A DNA stretch of 64,000 bases from the NCBI GenBank assembly GCA_013400975.1, contig WBMZ01010840.1:1-64000 (forward strand), in the 5' to 3' direction. The notes under the pieces were generated by a model that saw nothing but the letters and a program-made list of their open reading frames with translations, was not told the origin of the DNA and did no database searches. Each line of letters opens with the position of its first letter. The stretch's first letter is position 1. Positions 1 through 13,859 of the stretch are shown here, piece by piece. The position numbers and the translations under genes were made by a program. This DNA is from Atrichornis clamosus. Taxonomy: Eukaryota; Chordata; Aves; Passeriformes; Menuridae.

Positions 1-232
1 CGCCGCCCCGCCCCCTCGCGGCGCCGCCGCCAATCGGAGACGAGCGGAGCCACGCCTCCCTGGAACGATTGGCTGAAGGCGAGCGCGTGGGCGGGGCCGC
101 GGAGTGCTCGGGGCCGCGCTGCCGGGGCCGCGCTGCCGTGGCCGCAGCGCGCTCCCGTACGCCGTGCTCGGGTGGCGGTGCTTCCAGAGGCGCTCCCGCT
201 CCGCCCCCCTGCGCTGCCCGACGGGAGGTGCG
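1..232 (+). promoter_or_regulatory. ASPH: P1 promoter and 5' UTR, CpG island, TATA-less
   Basis: The first ~500 bases are very GC- and CpG-rich, unlike the AT-rich rest of the window. A GC box of Sp1 type lies at 2-14. A CCAAT box is at 30-34 and an inverted one (ATTGG) at 68-72, the usual NF-Y spacing class. No TATA box is visible. A perfect 14-bp tandem duplication (GGGGCCGCGCTGCC) occupies 110-123 and 124-137. There is no ATG before 233, so translation can start at the first AUG. The transcription start cannot be placed from sequence alone, and the promoter may extend upstream of the window. A broad housekeeping promoter fits the widely expressed hydroxylase and humbug transcripts. Confidence 0.8.
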
Positions 233-293
233 ATGGCTTCCCGCAAGAGCTCCAGAGGCGCCGGAGGCAGCCCCAGCCCCGGTTCCAGGAGAG
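233..293 (+). CDS. ASPH: ASPH exon 1a (P1 N-terminus)
   Basis: Encodes 20 residues beginning MASRKSSRGAGG and ending SRR, then one base of a split codon. The N-terminus is Ser/Gly-rich and basic, like the P1-derived mammalian ASPH/humbug start (Met-Ala, Arg-Lys, then a Ser/Gly tract). The ATG is the first in the window and has G at -3 and G at +4, a strong context. The donor is GAG|gtgagc. Joined to 17053 it reads ...SRR-ETKHGG, the conserved junction. This tail is cytoplasmic in the type II membrane protein. Confidence 0.93.
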
Positions 294-3200
294 GTGAGCG
301 GCGCCGCTGCTGCAAGAGCGAGGCCGTAGCTCTGCGGGGAAGGGGCGGGGGCTCCAGGGACGACCGGAGCCGGGGGAGGGGAAGGGGCCGATGCCGCCCC
401 TCCCTGCGATGCGGGGCAGCCCTGAATGAAGCGCTAGGATGTTGCGCCTTCTGCCCGCCTCCCCCGGCCTTCCCCTTTACTCCTGCCGGCCCCCTCTGGT
501 CCCGCCAGCGCTGCGGGAGCTGGGGGGTGGGTCACAGGGATAGATGGCCGAGGTGTGTCCCTCGCGTTTTCTCTGTTCCCCATCTAGGGAGTTCATGTGG
601 AAGGGGAAAGTTGTCGGGCCTGGGCGGTGGGGACGCCCCTCGAAGGCTGCCCAGAAGGGTTGGGGTGAGCGCCCGGCAGGCCTCAGCATCTGTGGGTATC
701 TCTCAGACCTCTTCCTTCGGGAGATGGGGGTAGAACCGGCGTGCCCCAATCTCAAATCTTTGTTACTCTCGTGTCCAAACTTGGATGTGGAACATCTCCT
801 TAGGCTGACCTGGTTAGCAACGCAGGTCAGAATTGTTAGGTCTGTTGTAGATGGAGCACCTAAGCTGCTGGTTTCTGTAACTATCGAGTCAAGAAGGAAT
901 AATGTCAGAAAAATGCAGGCAGAAGGTTTTTTGAGGCAGTGATCTCCACACCCCCAACCCTGCCAGTAAAGAACCCCTTAACAAACCTGACTGTTCACAA
1001 ACTGCTGTGTCTAGAGAAAGTTTTATGTGCAGTAGCATTTCTGAGCATAGCAGTACATGCTTGAAACAGGGAAAAAAGTGTCTATACTTCTGGAGTTACT
1101 ATGCAACCATGCACTGGAGAAAGGAAGTGTTTTATCAGAGATTGAATGTTTACATGTCGTAGCTTCTTTGGATTTGAGCTTGGTGTGTGCAGAGCTCCAG
1201 TGATACAATGTGGTGATGGCACAGGAATAATCTGTTGTCCCTCTTTGAATATAGCAATAATAGGGAGAACAGTGTTAATTAAAGGAGGAACCATATAGGA
1301 TTAGTTTACCTATGAGATGATGAATTAAGATGGAAAGATTTCAAATATACTTCAGCTTAAAAGTGTTTAGAGATAATATAGCAATGTTTGTAGAAGAGGG
1401 GATTTTTATTGTCTTTTTAAATCCTTTTTTCAATTACTGACCTATGTTGTACAGTCTATATTAATTACCCTATTTGCTTGCACTGGAGGTGCTGTGATGA
1501 TTACCCAGTACTAAGCATGCTGAATATAGCTTTTCAATTTTAATACATGCATCCCTGGTATAATTTTGAATCCTGAATGTGGTAGTTAATATTTTATCAC
1601 TTTAAAGGTTTGTCAACATCTGAAAAATAAATTTATCAGTAAACTGAATCTCTGACTGAATAAAAAAAGTATTTCATAGTTTTTATTTGTAGTCTGAATA
1701 AAATTTTATCTCTTTGTATTAAAAGATGTGTTTGAGACGATGAAGCAGCATGGCTAATGTGTTAGGCACTCTCCTAAGATGTAACCTCTTAAATTTAGAT
1801 GTGTTTTGTTCCAGACACTCCTAATTAGAATCCCTGGGACAACTATAGCCATTACAGCATGAAGCTGATGCTGTTTTCACAGGTGCAGCTGCAGAAGGGG
1901 GTAAGGGATGATAACTCCTGTGCGAATAAAGGAACAGCTAGAGGAGCTCCTCTTCAGAGCAGCCAGTAAGCTTTCCACAGTCAAGGGATGTGAAAATGAG
2001 ATGAGGAAATGATTTTGAGATGTAATTGAGACTATGAAAACCTCAAGTCTGAGGCAGTTTTTGCTTGACAGAATGCTTCACTTTCACAGCAGTTCTTGGG
2101 AGAGGATGTGGCTTCTTGCCAAGGCCTTGCTCTCAGCTCTGAAACCACTGAGGCTAACAGTTTATGTCAAAATCTGTGCACTCAAGACAATGCCTGCATC
2201 TGAATGTAGTAATCTGCTTTCAGGTTTCTGCATCAGAAAATATTTACAGTAATCTACAAAAAGATTCAGTCCAAAATAGTTCTAACTGTAGTTTATATAG
2301 GTATTTTCAGGTACACTGTAATGTCACAAGTGGAACTAAATATTTGTTAGAAATAGAACTCTATCTTTTACTTTCAGAAGTCATGTACTAGAAGCTGTCA
2401 AATCAGTTGTAATTAAAAAAAAAATCTTTGTATTTAAATTTTGTACTGCTAGTCATGAATGCTACTTTGAAAGTGGCATTTACAGAATTGTATGACTATG
2501 CCAGTGATTTTATTTAAGGTACAGAAGCAAAAACCAAGGAAAAATTTGACATTTTGGGGATACTTAGGGAGGGAAACATGTTTGTTATTATCTTTACTGA
2601 AAAGTTTGTCTGCTTGTCACTAGTCTACAGAATCCACTCTAAGGAGGTGGCCTCTCAAAAGGAAGAATATCAGTTTTAAACACTCAATGAAGTAATAGAT
2701 GCTTGATACATAGTTACTTGTAGCATCATTAGATGAGAGACAGTTTTGGTACAGAAACAAATGCATGACACCTGGTCATGAATGAACTCCCTCAAATTTC
2801 ATGAGTTGTGAAATGTGGAAATGTCTTGGGCATTAGTAGGTGCCTGTGGAGAAGCCTTCTAGCCAGACTGAGGATCAACAGCTACTTTTCATATACAGAT
2901 GGCTGAAAAAATATGGATTACTTCGTAAACTATGCTTACTTATAGAAATACTGATGATAAGACAGCTATCATTATGTTGCTGTGTAGGTGTCTTTTATAG
3001 TATGTAAGTGAGGACTTAAACATTGTTCTTACTGATCATATAGTTGTGCAATAATTGTTTTCTTTGCATTTCTAATGCCAAGTGGGAGAGTAGTTCTCCA
3101 TTGAGCTGAGCATGATACAAAACACACGTTTCCAATGCAGGGCACTGTCGGTATCTACAGACAACTATATTTTATATTGAAAACATAATCCTACCACTGC

Positions 3201-6200
3201 TAGTTCTGAGGCTGTGTTGACTTCAGTCTTTATAATGACAAAAAACTCTACTGTTGCTTTGATAAATTTCTTTAATCTCCAAAATAATGATTGAGAATCT
3301 TCTGACATCCCCTACTTTGCTCTGTAAGATCCCAGAAGATGTTAGTTTTCACTTTTTGCTGTTTTAACTATGTGGTTTCCTTATATGTGTGAATGTATGG
3401 CGAAGTTTTTAATTCCTTTTACTCATCTTTTGGGCCCTTTAGGATCCTTTAATGTAATTCTTTGATTAATTTTTGACTTTTCAGCTTTCTTCAGATTTGT
3501 TTGGGGCCTGTATTGGTATGCATTCAAGTTTACCTGATGTACTTATCCAAATGCAATTTTGTGCTTTCATGACAACTTTTGTAGTTAACTATCACTTCTA
3601 GAAAGAAATTGTGCCTGTTAATTTGCAAGAACTTCCACTTTTTATCTTGTCTCCATTGTAGAGACTACCTTAGCATATGCTTTCTCTAGGTGAAACTCTC
3701 CATTAGCTTTTTAATTTACCTCAAGAGCAGAGAAAATTCATGAACTAAACAAGTCACTTTTTGCTGCTGAAGCTCTTTTGTTGGCTCTTGGGAACACTGA
3801 ACTTCACATTAGTGCTTCCACTGCTTGAAATGGGATTGCCCTTCTGTTCTCCAGTCTCTCTCAGCTACTCAGCTGTGCTGTGGTAAAACGTTTAATTTTC
3901 TTACACCATGGACGCTTATATCTCTCTAAGAATTTGATCTAATTTCTGACCTCAACCACTATCCAGTGTGCTTGTTTATGCTCTTTACAGTTATGTAGTG
4001 TGTCATCTGATTTCTTGTATTACAATCTATCCATTATTCCCTTCTTCATGTTAATTGTATTTCTTTGGAAGAAGGGTATTAAGGTGTTGGAGGTCATAAG
4101 TGAGATGTAAATTTGGGATACTCTGTGGAACTTAACAAGTGTTTTGACTTGTCAGAAGTGTTTGCTGACTGAAAGTGACCAAAGTCCAAGTGTTTGCTGA
4201 ACTAAAATTAATTCTCATGAATTCAGTTAGTGTGCTGCTCAGTGCTTTCATTTGGCTTCTTAAACTCAATGTCAAAATGTTTTCTTGTAACGTTTTTGGT
4301 CTTCAGAGGTATACAGAGAATTGTTATTACTGTGTAGAGTTTCTGTAGGTCTATTGCAGACAAATGAGAAATCTTTGTGTCTCACTGTTGGAACCTTTGT
4401 ATACTGTTTTGGAAATTCCGCAGGAATTTCTTCAGCAGGGTTATTCTATTGCCTAGGTTGGTTGCTGATAACTAGTTGAAGATCTTGAATTTTTACCATT
4501 AATGCCAGATACTAATACAAATAGCAAAACCATGGAAATGTAGACAGCAACCTCTTTGTAATTCATCTCTCTGCCTTGTGTCTTATTCAGGGCGGCCATT
4601 CTGGAAAACATTTTAATGTATTGTAAAATAATTGCCAAATTAAAAAATAGTAGCAACAGTAATGATCCAAACATCTGTAATTTGCATGATATGTTGCAGC
4701 AGTGCCACTAGTGAAATGACTATATTTGCTGTTCTACTCCCCTCTCTTTTGTCTTTTAGTTACCTTTTATATTTTAAATGTCCTGTACAAAACTGGAGGC
4801 AGTAACTCTTCAAACAAGCCAGTTTTCTTATTTCTGATTAAATGAAAGTGATATAAAAAAAAATCCTTAAAATGGTTAACATAGGTATTCCTCTATGTAC
4901 AGGAGCAGATTTGCATTGAAATAGTAAATTCTTGATATAACTTTTGATATAACTCTCGATTTATTTGTCTAGTACTAGAGTCAAGTGGCCTCTAGAAAGG
5001 CAACCCTTTAGGTTTATCTGAATTAAACTTTCTCTACACTGTTATCTGTTGAAAGGTACAGTAACTGATGGCCAAGATTACTCTGCAATGAAAAACAATC
5101 AATTTGAACACAGTATATGCTTTTATGCCTTTTTGGTTTTCCCATGTTGCCTCATATTTGGACTTCTTTACTTTACTTTTTCTCAAGGATGCATTATTTT
5201 GGGTTTTAAAATTTGATACGTTAACTGTGGCAGGATTGATAAAAATACAAAAGGAGCCTGATACTTTCCTCTCTATCCTCTCTCATTTTCTTCTGAAAAA
5301 TTCTGGTGCACCGGGAGATTCTTCTCCACACTTCCAGAGATATTGCCACTTGAAGACATCAAGGAAAGTTCTTGTGCCCCTTTTGATCCAGTGTGGGCTG
5401 AAATCTTGGACCTGCTGTGTTTTCTAGTATCTTACCTGTGTGGAGGAAGGCATTGTGGGCTAAAAGGTATTATTCATGGTACTTCAAATATGAGGAAAGT
5501 TGCACTTCACATCTGTAAGGATGTTTGCTTTAATATACTTTTTGAGCAGTTTGTTAAGTGTTTAAATGGTACAGGAGAGGTAACCCTTTCAATAGCCTTT
5601 AGAGGATAGGGCTTGTTTAAAATGGTAGGTGGAGAACTGAAAGAATCTCTAGTATCAGGGAGACAGAATGCTGGAGTATGTTTTCTCACATATTGGCAAT
5701 TACTCTGAGAATGCACATGAAGATTCCCCATCAGAGCTCATAGCTACGTTAGGTTCAGACACCAAGGATGTGCATTGTATTGGGGGATCAAGGAGTTAAT
5801 TTTTTTTTAACAGTTTAATGCTATAGGTCTGCAGTCAACTTAATCTATGAGATTACTCTGCAGTCTTTCTCTTTTCAATACCCCTTTGCTGTACCTGAGT
5901 TACTGGCTGTGCAGGTGTGAGGTGAACCACCCAGGGAACTGATAAGCAGGAAGCTGGTTATTTTTATTTTATTTTTTTTTCCCCTCCAGACTGGCTCAGT
6001 TCACAGCTTTATGGAAGGTCATCTGGGGAGAAGAGAAGAGATGACAGTGAGTGGTTGGGCATCAGGAGAGAGTGAGGTTGAATCTAGAGTTTTATGTTGG
6101 ATCATGTAATCGTGGAGCCATAGTGTAGACATAGAAAGGTGGCTGGTTTAGTTGGCTATGCTGGTGTGATAGCTGGATATATAAGGCTTTCAGTAAAGAT

Positions 6201-9200
6201 AACAAAACTTACTAGCAGTAGAAGGCCTGTATGTCAAGATTATTTCTAATTACACAGTGCATAAAGAGGTGACTTTTCAATATTCCTGTCTCTTCAAACT
6301 GAAAACTCCTTGACTGATCACCTATATGAAAAGAAAGGATTCATTTTCAGCCAGAATCACTTTGAAATGTAGTCAGAGTTCCTGTGCTAATTCTTATGTT
6401 GAATTCTTCGTTGTAGAGAACTTGAGCAATGAAGTTCTGATTTGCCCCAAGCGGTTCTTTCCTGATGAAGATCACAATCTGGTAATCTGTGTGATAGCCT
6501 GCAGCAATGTTTTTCCTAACTGCATCTGTGGGATACCTTTTTGCATGGAAAGGTTTTGAGCTATGCTTTGAAGTGGAAATCATAATATTATATGTCTTCA
6601 AACACGCTGGAAATTAAGTGTGCAGATAACTATGTACTGAGTTTGAACATACTGTAGTGTGTGTCATTCAACTTCGTCAGAAGTTTAACGATTAAACGAG
6701 TTTTAGTCTTCTTCATATGGAAGTTGTGCTATTACTATGCATGTACTTAACTGATGTAACAAATGCTACCAAACTGTTTGTTTGAAGACTTTCTTTACAA
6801 AGTATCTAATAGGTGGGGGGGTTGTAACTTTTTAGTAGTGGTTTTCTGGCTTTGCCTTTTATTTCCTGAGGCTCTGTTTGTTAATTGACAGTTAATTACT
6901 AATGCAAGATATCTCACTTTCTCATTCCTCGTATTGGTGTTTTTTAAATTTAAAAATGTTTTTTAGTGTTGTCAAAGAAAGTTCACGTGACAGTTTGTAA
7001 CTGTAGTTCTATTCCTTTCCATAGCAGCTAGAGGACATAAAGTAGCTAGAAGACACAGATATATCTTTCGAAACCAGAAAGTTCTGAAAACAGCAATTCT
7101 TCTGCAACTGAGATCTCCTAACAACATATTTTAGTGATGTATGAGGCACCTAAACCCTCTTTTGTACTCTGTAAGAGTTGCAGGTGCATAGCACCCCTGT
7201 GGACAAACACCTAATTAAATTGGCTTAGTATCAGACTTGAAACTCTGATAACTTTTAGGGATTTTAAACATTTTAAAATGTTCTTGAAGTTAATGAGCAG
7301 AAACCTGTGAAAAGCAGAGTTGTCGGTGCTTGCATGGCAACTGGAATTTTTGTATTTGAACTCCCTTAAAGCATGAGAAAAATTGAAAGAACTAAACCAA
7401 CATTGTCTGCTTTCTTTATTTTATGGCTTAATTAGGACTTGTTGCTCAAACAAATTGGTGTGACCCATATTACAGGATAGGAAAATGGAACAAGGAAAAA
7501 ATACCCTTAAATTAATGCCAGCATGCTATACACGGAGATGAGGATTTTCAACCTTATGTAATAGAATCTTTTTTAAAGGTCACCACCAGCAAAATTTGCA
7601 TGTTCTAGGCCCAAGTATTTCTGTTATTTCCTCTCCACATTTACCTTCCCTGAACTCTGCTCTGTCCTAAATACAACCAACTATTTAATTAACCTAGTAA
7701 TTATGTAGGACTGTTGGCTACATTAAATCATTCCAATGCAAGATAGGTAGATTGTATAATTTTAGATCTTTTTTCCAGATGTTCTGTGGGAGAGAGCTGG
7801 TTAATCAAAATAGCAGCTATTAAAAATCTTTTAAGTCATTGGTACAGCTAAAATCAATATTAATTTTGTCTACTCATTGGTATTACGGTTGATAGATATT
7901 GTTCCTATAGCAGGAGGCAAACTGAAATTTATTTTTAAGCATGTGGTCTTAACTTTGAACCTCTTGGCTTGATGTTTAAATCAAGTAAGTTTACAAGAGG
8001 CAAGTTCTACTTTACATTGGACTTTAATTCTGTTTTGTGCTTGTATACACATAAAAGCAAAACTAGAGAAAACTGACTGAAGTGTTTGGGAAAAAATGTC
8101 AGAATGTACAGAAAAGCAGGAATGTGCTTTTCTGTACAAATCTATTTAGATTGAATAAATGTATAATAAAATATTTTTGTTCTGCCTTTACAGGACTCCT
8201 GTTCATTTTTTCTCCAGTGCTAACTGTCTAAGCCTGTTTTTGTACTATCTTTAAGCTTGTGGAGAAAAGGTTTAAAAAAAAAGTAATTCTAGGTATTCAC
8301 ATAGTGATAGATGCATTAAATATTGCTTTAAATATATTCCAGTTGATAGTATTCATTATAGCACTCTTTCAAGTTGTAAGTAGTTGTTGTTAGTCATTTA
8401 AGCTGTATGCACATCTGTGTGTATTCTTTCCTTGTAATAAGTTCTACTTGAGGAACTACGCAAAAAATGTTTATCTGAATAATGAAAAATTAGGAGAAAA
8501 AGTCAAAACATGGCTTGAACAAAATTTGACTAGGTTTTTAAAGTGATCATATTTCTAGCACGTTTAGGAAAGAAGCAGGTGCAGATTCAGGATTTTCTCT
8601 TATGCATGTATATCTCTGTGTTCATTTCTTCCTTCTCTGACTTCAGTAGTTATGCTTCGATAAACAAGACTTGAGAAGAAAGTTGTTAACAGCACTAGCT
8701 CTTATGGGGCAGACAGGTGGTCTCTCCAAACCTCTCTGAGGAGGTGGAGCCAGCACTGCAAGCAGAGTCCACTATTGTGCTGTATTTAGATCAAGTGCTT
8801 TTGACAAGTTTCATGAAACTGCAACCTCCTAGGACAGAATTTCTCATTAGATTTCTCTTTTTCTTTCATTTGTGACCATTTTTCTCTTAGAGACAAATAC
8901 TTAGGTTTTTTTAAAAAACTCAGACAACCAGCAATGCTGAAGTTAGTCATTATTGTGATGGGTTTTTGGAGTAGATTTCTTGTGAATAAATGTTATTATT
9001 TTTATTGTGTATGTATGTCTTAGAAGAATCGTGTAAATGGAAAGCAATAGGATTTGTTTATAGTCAGAAAAAATGTAACTACTGAAGAATAATAAATAAA
9101 TTAAAAAAACCCACCCTAGCAATGATGATTGGCATCAGTCAGCCAGATAATAATCTTATTCTTGTTTTGGATTTTTTGTTTCTTTCTGAAGTATAATTAA

Positions 9201-12200
9201 TTCTGGCTTAGTAACAAATCACCTTAGCTTGCAACTGTAAAACTCTTCTCAATATTGTGGTGCTTCATGTGAGTCAGAAAGCTATCTCTAGGTGTAAAAG
9301 TACTTCGAACTCTAGCAGTTTATATTCAGAAATGGAGTTTTTGACCATCTCTTTATAAACTGAATATAAAAAGAGAAAAACCTTATATGTCTATTTTACT
9401 TGAAGCATTTTTTCGGAGGATAAGATTGCAGATCTGATTCTCGAGGGACTAAAATGGCTTTGTTCTTATACCTTTGGGTATACTTTAAAATGTATTTTGG
9501 ACCTCCGAAAAAGTTTAAACACTGTTCCCTCAAAGAGGGAACTGAATCTCTGTTCTTTCTCATGCTAAGTGCACAATTTGAGGAGATGTTTCAATGGAAC
9601 TCTTGAAGGGAGGAGCTTCTTTTCACTAGGGAAGTTCAGTAGCGTGCTTATGATCCTTGAGTTTTTTTACATATTTTGTGATGCATTCCTTCTTTTTCCG
9701 TTAATTTTTTCCCCTCTAGTTGGACACCCTCAGCATTTCCGTGATCAGCCTGCTTTGTTGTCTAATCCTGAACTTATGACTTTGCTCTTGCTCTCAGTAT
9801 TTATGTTCTTTGATTGTTTGTGCAGTAGGATGTTTTACTGTGAGAAATCTTTTAGGGATTGAAAATTAAGGACCTTAAAGGTTTATGTTTGGGTTGATTA
9901 TATGTGGAATAAGGAAAAGTTCCTCAAATGCTAATGTAAAAATCTCTTAAGTGGCAGCAGGAGAGCCAAAATTGCATTTCATTAGGTTAATTTTTATTTC
10001 AAATCTACATTCTTTGTGTTTCCTTTAAAGTTAATGCTCTTTCTGTTCCATCAGTTTCCCTGTTCCTAATCAGTAAGTTTCTGATCAAGATTTTTAAAGT
10101 CCTCTGATAACATGCACAGGTATCTTTATAACCATGTAGACTAGATTATACCAAGTTCAGACCAGAGATCCAGTTTTCAGTGAGAATAATAATAATAGTT
10201 TAAAATGCTTCTTTTCATCTCTCATAACTTCCCTTAAGGTTGTTGTGCTGAAGAAAATTTCTTAGAAACTAAAAGGAAGAATCAACCCTGTATTGCAAAG
10301 ACTTTTAATTGAATTTATTGAAAGTAAGCCTTTACCTTAAACTTTAAATCTTACCTCTAAAGACCCTGCTGATATGATTGTTTGTAAAACAAACAAAAAT
10401 TTCTGAGTATGGATATTTGTGAAAATTCAAGGTTCAGGTCTTTCATGAATGTTATAAGTATTTTAGTAAAAATCCCTGTTCCATCTGTAAAGTAAACACA
10501 GAGAAAATAGTAGCCCTGTGTCCCTTAAAAAATAAAATGGAGTTCGGAAAAGCACAGATTTGTCCATTGAAAGTGTATTATTCTACCCTTGGTGTAGAAG
10601 AACATTGAATAAAAATTGAAGATGAAAATCCCTTTTACTTCAGAATAGCACTTGGAATCATTATGGTGTAGGGACTTCTCAGAATGGAGCAGTTCAATGT
10701 GCACTTACTGAATCAATTTTAAAGTACATATCTCAAAAAGTGTGTGTATTTGTGTATGCACATCCATGACCTGTCTCATAGTAGTGAGAGAGCAAAAACA
10801 AGCTTGTGTTTTAATAGAAAGGGTGAAAATAGTATCAACAGAGAGTGCTGTGAACTTCCTGAGATGTTTTAGTCAAAATACATGCTACTGGCCCGAACTA
10901 AAAAAAACCCTCTGTGTAAAGCCAGTTTAAAATAATTACCTGCAATTCTATTACTGAAAATGGCTTGCAACAGTTGTTTTATCATTCATCACATTGAAAA
11001 GATAATTTGGCAAAAATTTCAAGCAGTAGGAGGCCATGTCCATAAAATAGAGATGGTTTTCTTTCTTTGCACTTTTGCTAGTTCTGCTCTATTGGTGATA
11101 AGATGGTTCTTTTGTAAGTTATTTTAGCTTTTTAATTCTCTCCCATATCTGTTTTTTATCACTCTGCATTTTGTTTTTAACACTACTTGTTCTAAAGTCT
11201 CCCTGTGATCTAGCTGATTGATAATTTTTACTTCTGAAATGTGATTTTTAGTTATTTCTTTGAGATTAGTGTTTTATTGCTTTTCCTTTCAGTGTGTATT
11301 TCTAATTTCTACTAACTGCCTGCTTGCATGCACCCTTATTTTCAAGTGATAATCCAGAATTTCTTCCATCTTACTTCCTAATGCACCTTTGTGGGAAATA
11401 ATTTTACACATTACAAACGCTTAGATTAATGATTTGACTTTTTTTAATTCATAATTGACTTTTTTTCCCCCTCTAAACTTCTTTGCTTGCACTTTGGTAG
11501 TGATCTAGAGGTAGAACTAATGGTGCTAGTCTTAATTGTCAATTATGCTTTTGTAAAATTAACTAAAATATGTGGACTGCACATCTAGTTGTAGAAAAAC
11601 TAACTAGAAAATAGTTTTTATATTTTGAAACAGCTGTGTACCTGAGGTGAAGAATAATAATCTTGAGTGTTAGTGAAACAATTTGAATTGCTTCAAAAAG
11701 AACCAGCAGTCACAGCATTCGAACACAGTAGAAATGAGACATTGTAAGAAGTCTACACTGTTGACTTAGCCATCCCAATCTCAGATTGCATTATAATTAG
11801 ATATATATTCAACTTAACCTTTGTCTTTCATAAAACTAACCAAAATTATATCATTTGGTATTTTGAGCTATAGTATTTGAAGAAATAATGTATACGCTGT
11901 ATTTTCAAGATGTGTGTTAATGTATGGTGTTCATGGACTGTATAATCAGTTTTGTGGTTCCTTGGTCCATTTTCCTTTTGATGAGTTTGATGAGTTTCCC
12001 CATTTTAGCTGTAGCCTCCCTTTTTGGGAAGGAAGATGTTTGTTGTTCTTGCAATCAATTGATTTTTAAAGGGCACAAGATTAAAGCTGTAGGTATTTGG
12101 CTAAATTTGGAGTGTACATTTGAAATTAATTTAGACTCTCTCAACTCACTTTGCTTTTATGCCTTGTGCGGTTGTCCCTAAGTAGAATATGCTCACTTAG

Positions 12201-13500
12201 GTCTGAGTGAAAGAAGCAAAAAGGTGTACTGAAATCATTATGGGCATTCAGCCAGGTAAGTTCTAGTTCAGACCAGTGCCCCCAAAATATGTATTAATGG
12301 ACTGGAGGTTCTCAGCATCAATTGAATGCTTTACAAATGCACTTGTACTAAGATCTGGTGTCTGCAAATGCAGGTGCAGCTGAAGTTGCAGTGAATTGCC
12401 TACTCTGATGCCTGCCAAAACACTCTATGGTTTATGTGCAATAGACTACGTATCATTGTGTGTAACATTATTTCCCTTAGTAAGCTGTTAAATTCTCCAT
12501 GTTTGATGACTTTTACTCTTTGTTTAAATTTTACCCGTTTTGCTCTTAATTCCTTGTGCATCACATAAGTTACTGAAATGTTCTACTCAGGAGGTCTTTC
12601 CTAAAGCATCTGATCCGTCTAATGTATTCAAGTGGCTTTAAAGACAGTTAAAAGATTCACTAGTTATAGAATCATTTGCCTGCAGTTCCTTTTCATCCAT
12701 TTGAAAAATCTTAAGCTCTAGTGCTGTTTCTCAATTTTTCTCCCTTGAACTATTGGAAATTGCATTTGGTAATTGGTTGCTGGATGTTAAAACCACAGGA
12801 GATATATGTTGTTTTTCAAAATAACTGTAATAATAACTGACTTCATCTACCTGATGACTGTGTTATTTAAAGAAGCATGGGGGAAAAGGACAGAGTGCTA
12901 GATCCTAAAGTTTTCTTTAGGGTGAATGAGAAATTAGTTTGTTTCTGACATCCACCTAGAAGGAGCTGGTTTTTGTTCGAAAAGCAATGGGAAATAAATA
13001 GTTGGCTAAAATTGAGGATGTAAAAGAAGTTGAAAAATGTATTAGTGGGTTTTTCCTTTTTCTTGTCTTTAAGAAGAGGGTGTACTGGTGATTAATCATT
13101 AATATTAGCTTTAAATTGTACTGACAGTGTACATGTTGTCAGAATTTAAGGGAGGGATGAGTGAGATGAGTTAGTGTTAGCCCGTCCTGGAAGGGGAGGG
13201 CAACAAAGCAATATCAACACCTCTGCTACTTTTAACAAATAAGCAATAGAAGTTTTGCCTGGTTTAACTTTTTTTATGGCATATGGTATATTGCACTCTA
13301 GGAAAACAGAATTTCCTTTGGCAAAACTATCAGTAACCCTCCTTTGGGTCTGCTAGAAACAAATACTTTGTGAACAGTTCTGATCTGAAAATTCTTTGGC
13401 AAGAATGCATGAAGTTGGTTTCAAGTAATTCTTTTAGAAGACTCAAAACTACATTATAGAAATGAGCTGTCTTTTTTCTTAAAGTAGTTAGCAAGTTTCA
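294..13500 (+). other. ASPH: Intron 1 of P1 transcripts, no gene seen
   Basis: The CpG island fades by about 700, followed by about 12.8 kb of AT-rich intron. No open frame here has family resemblance or plausible splice context. Small items seen: a palindromic E-box TCACGTGA at 6983-6990, a palindrome GGAAATTCC with a nearby mirrored GGAATTTC at 4411-4430, and a perfect 14-bp-stem hairpin at 8105-8138. No CR1 copy recognisable by eye was found in this part. Confidence 0.7.
8105..8138. repeat. Perfect inverted repeat, 14-bp stem, 6-nt loop
   Basis: TGTACAGAAAAGCA at 8105-8118 is mirrored exactly by TGCTTTTCTGTACA at 8125-8138, with GGAATG between. The flanks do not continue the pairing. It lies in intron 1 on the transcribed strand. 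At 34 nt it is short for a microRNA precursor. It may be a chance palindrome or the remnant of a small transposon. Confidence 0.75.
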
Positions 13501-13859
13501 AGTGAACAGTCTCTACAGGATACTCAGGAAGCCTGGCAGAGGAGTGCCAACATGGAGAAAGTTTCTTGGATGAGGGCCAACTCAACAAATGCAAGCAGGC
13601 AAGCTTTGTGTCCGGACTTGTGTTTCAGCTTATGCGCATGGATTTAATGTCCTTAGAGCTCAGGTACTGTGGCATACTTTGCAGCAAAAGTACTACAGTA
13701 CAACGTGCTCGGTTTCATTCGCTGTTGTTTCTGATGTTGGAGGATTAAGGGGAGGGGAAAGGATCAACTACCCAGGATGCTCTGTTTGGAGGAGTAAGTG
13801 AATTTCATTGTCGTCAGAACTAGATTGCCATATGAGTTCTGAAAAGCGTTTGGCTCCTG

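Noticed and set aside
104..733. 209-residue open frame over the first exon and the start of intron 1
   Set aside because: It starts at a GTG, not an ATG, and the real coding part is only 233-293, in the same frame. The rest is GC-rich sequence with few stops, beyond a canonical gtgagc donor.
4411..4430. GGAAATTCC palindrome with mirrored GGAATTTC, considered as an NF-kB or STAT element
   Set aside because: A short motif, expected by chance in 64 kb, and far from both promoters.
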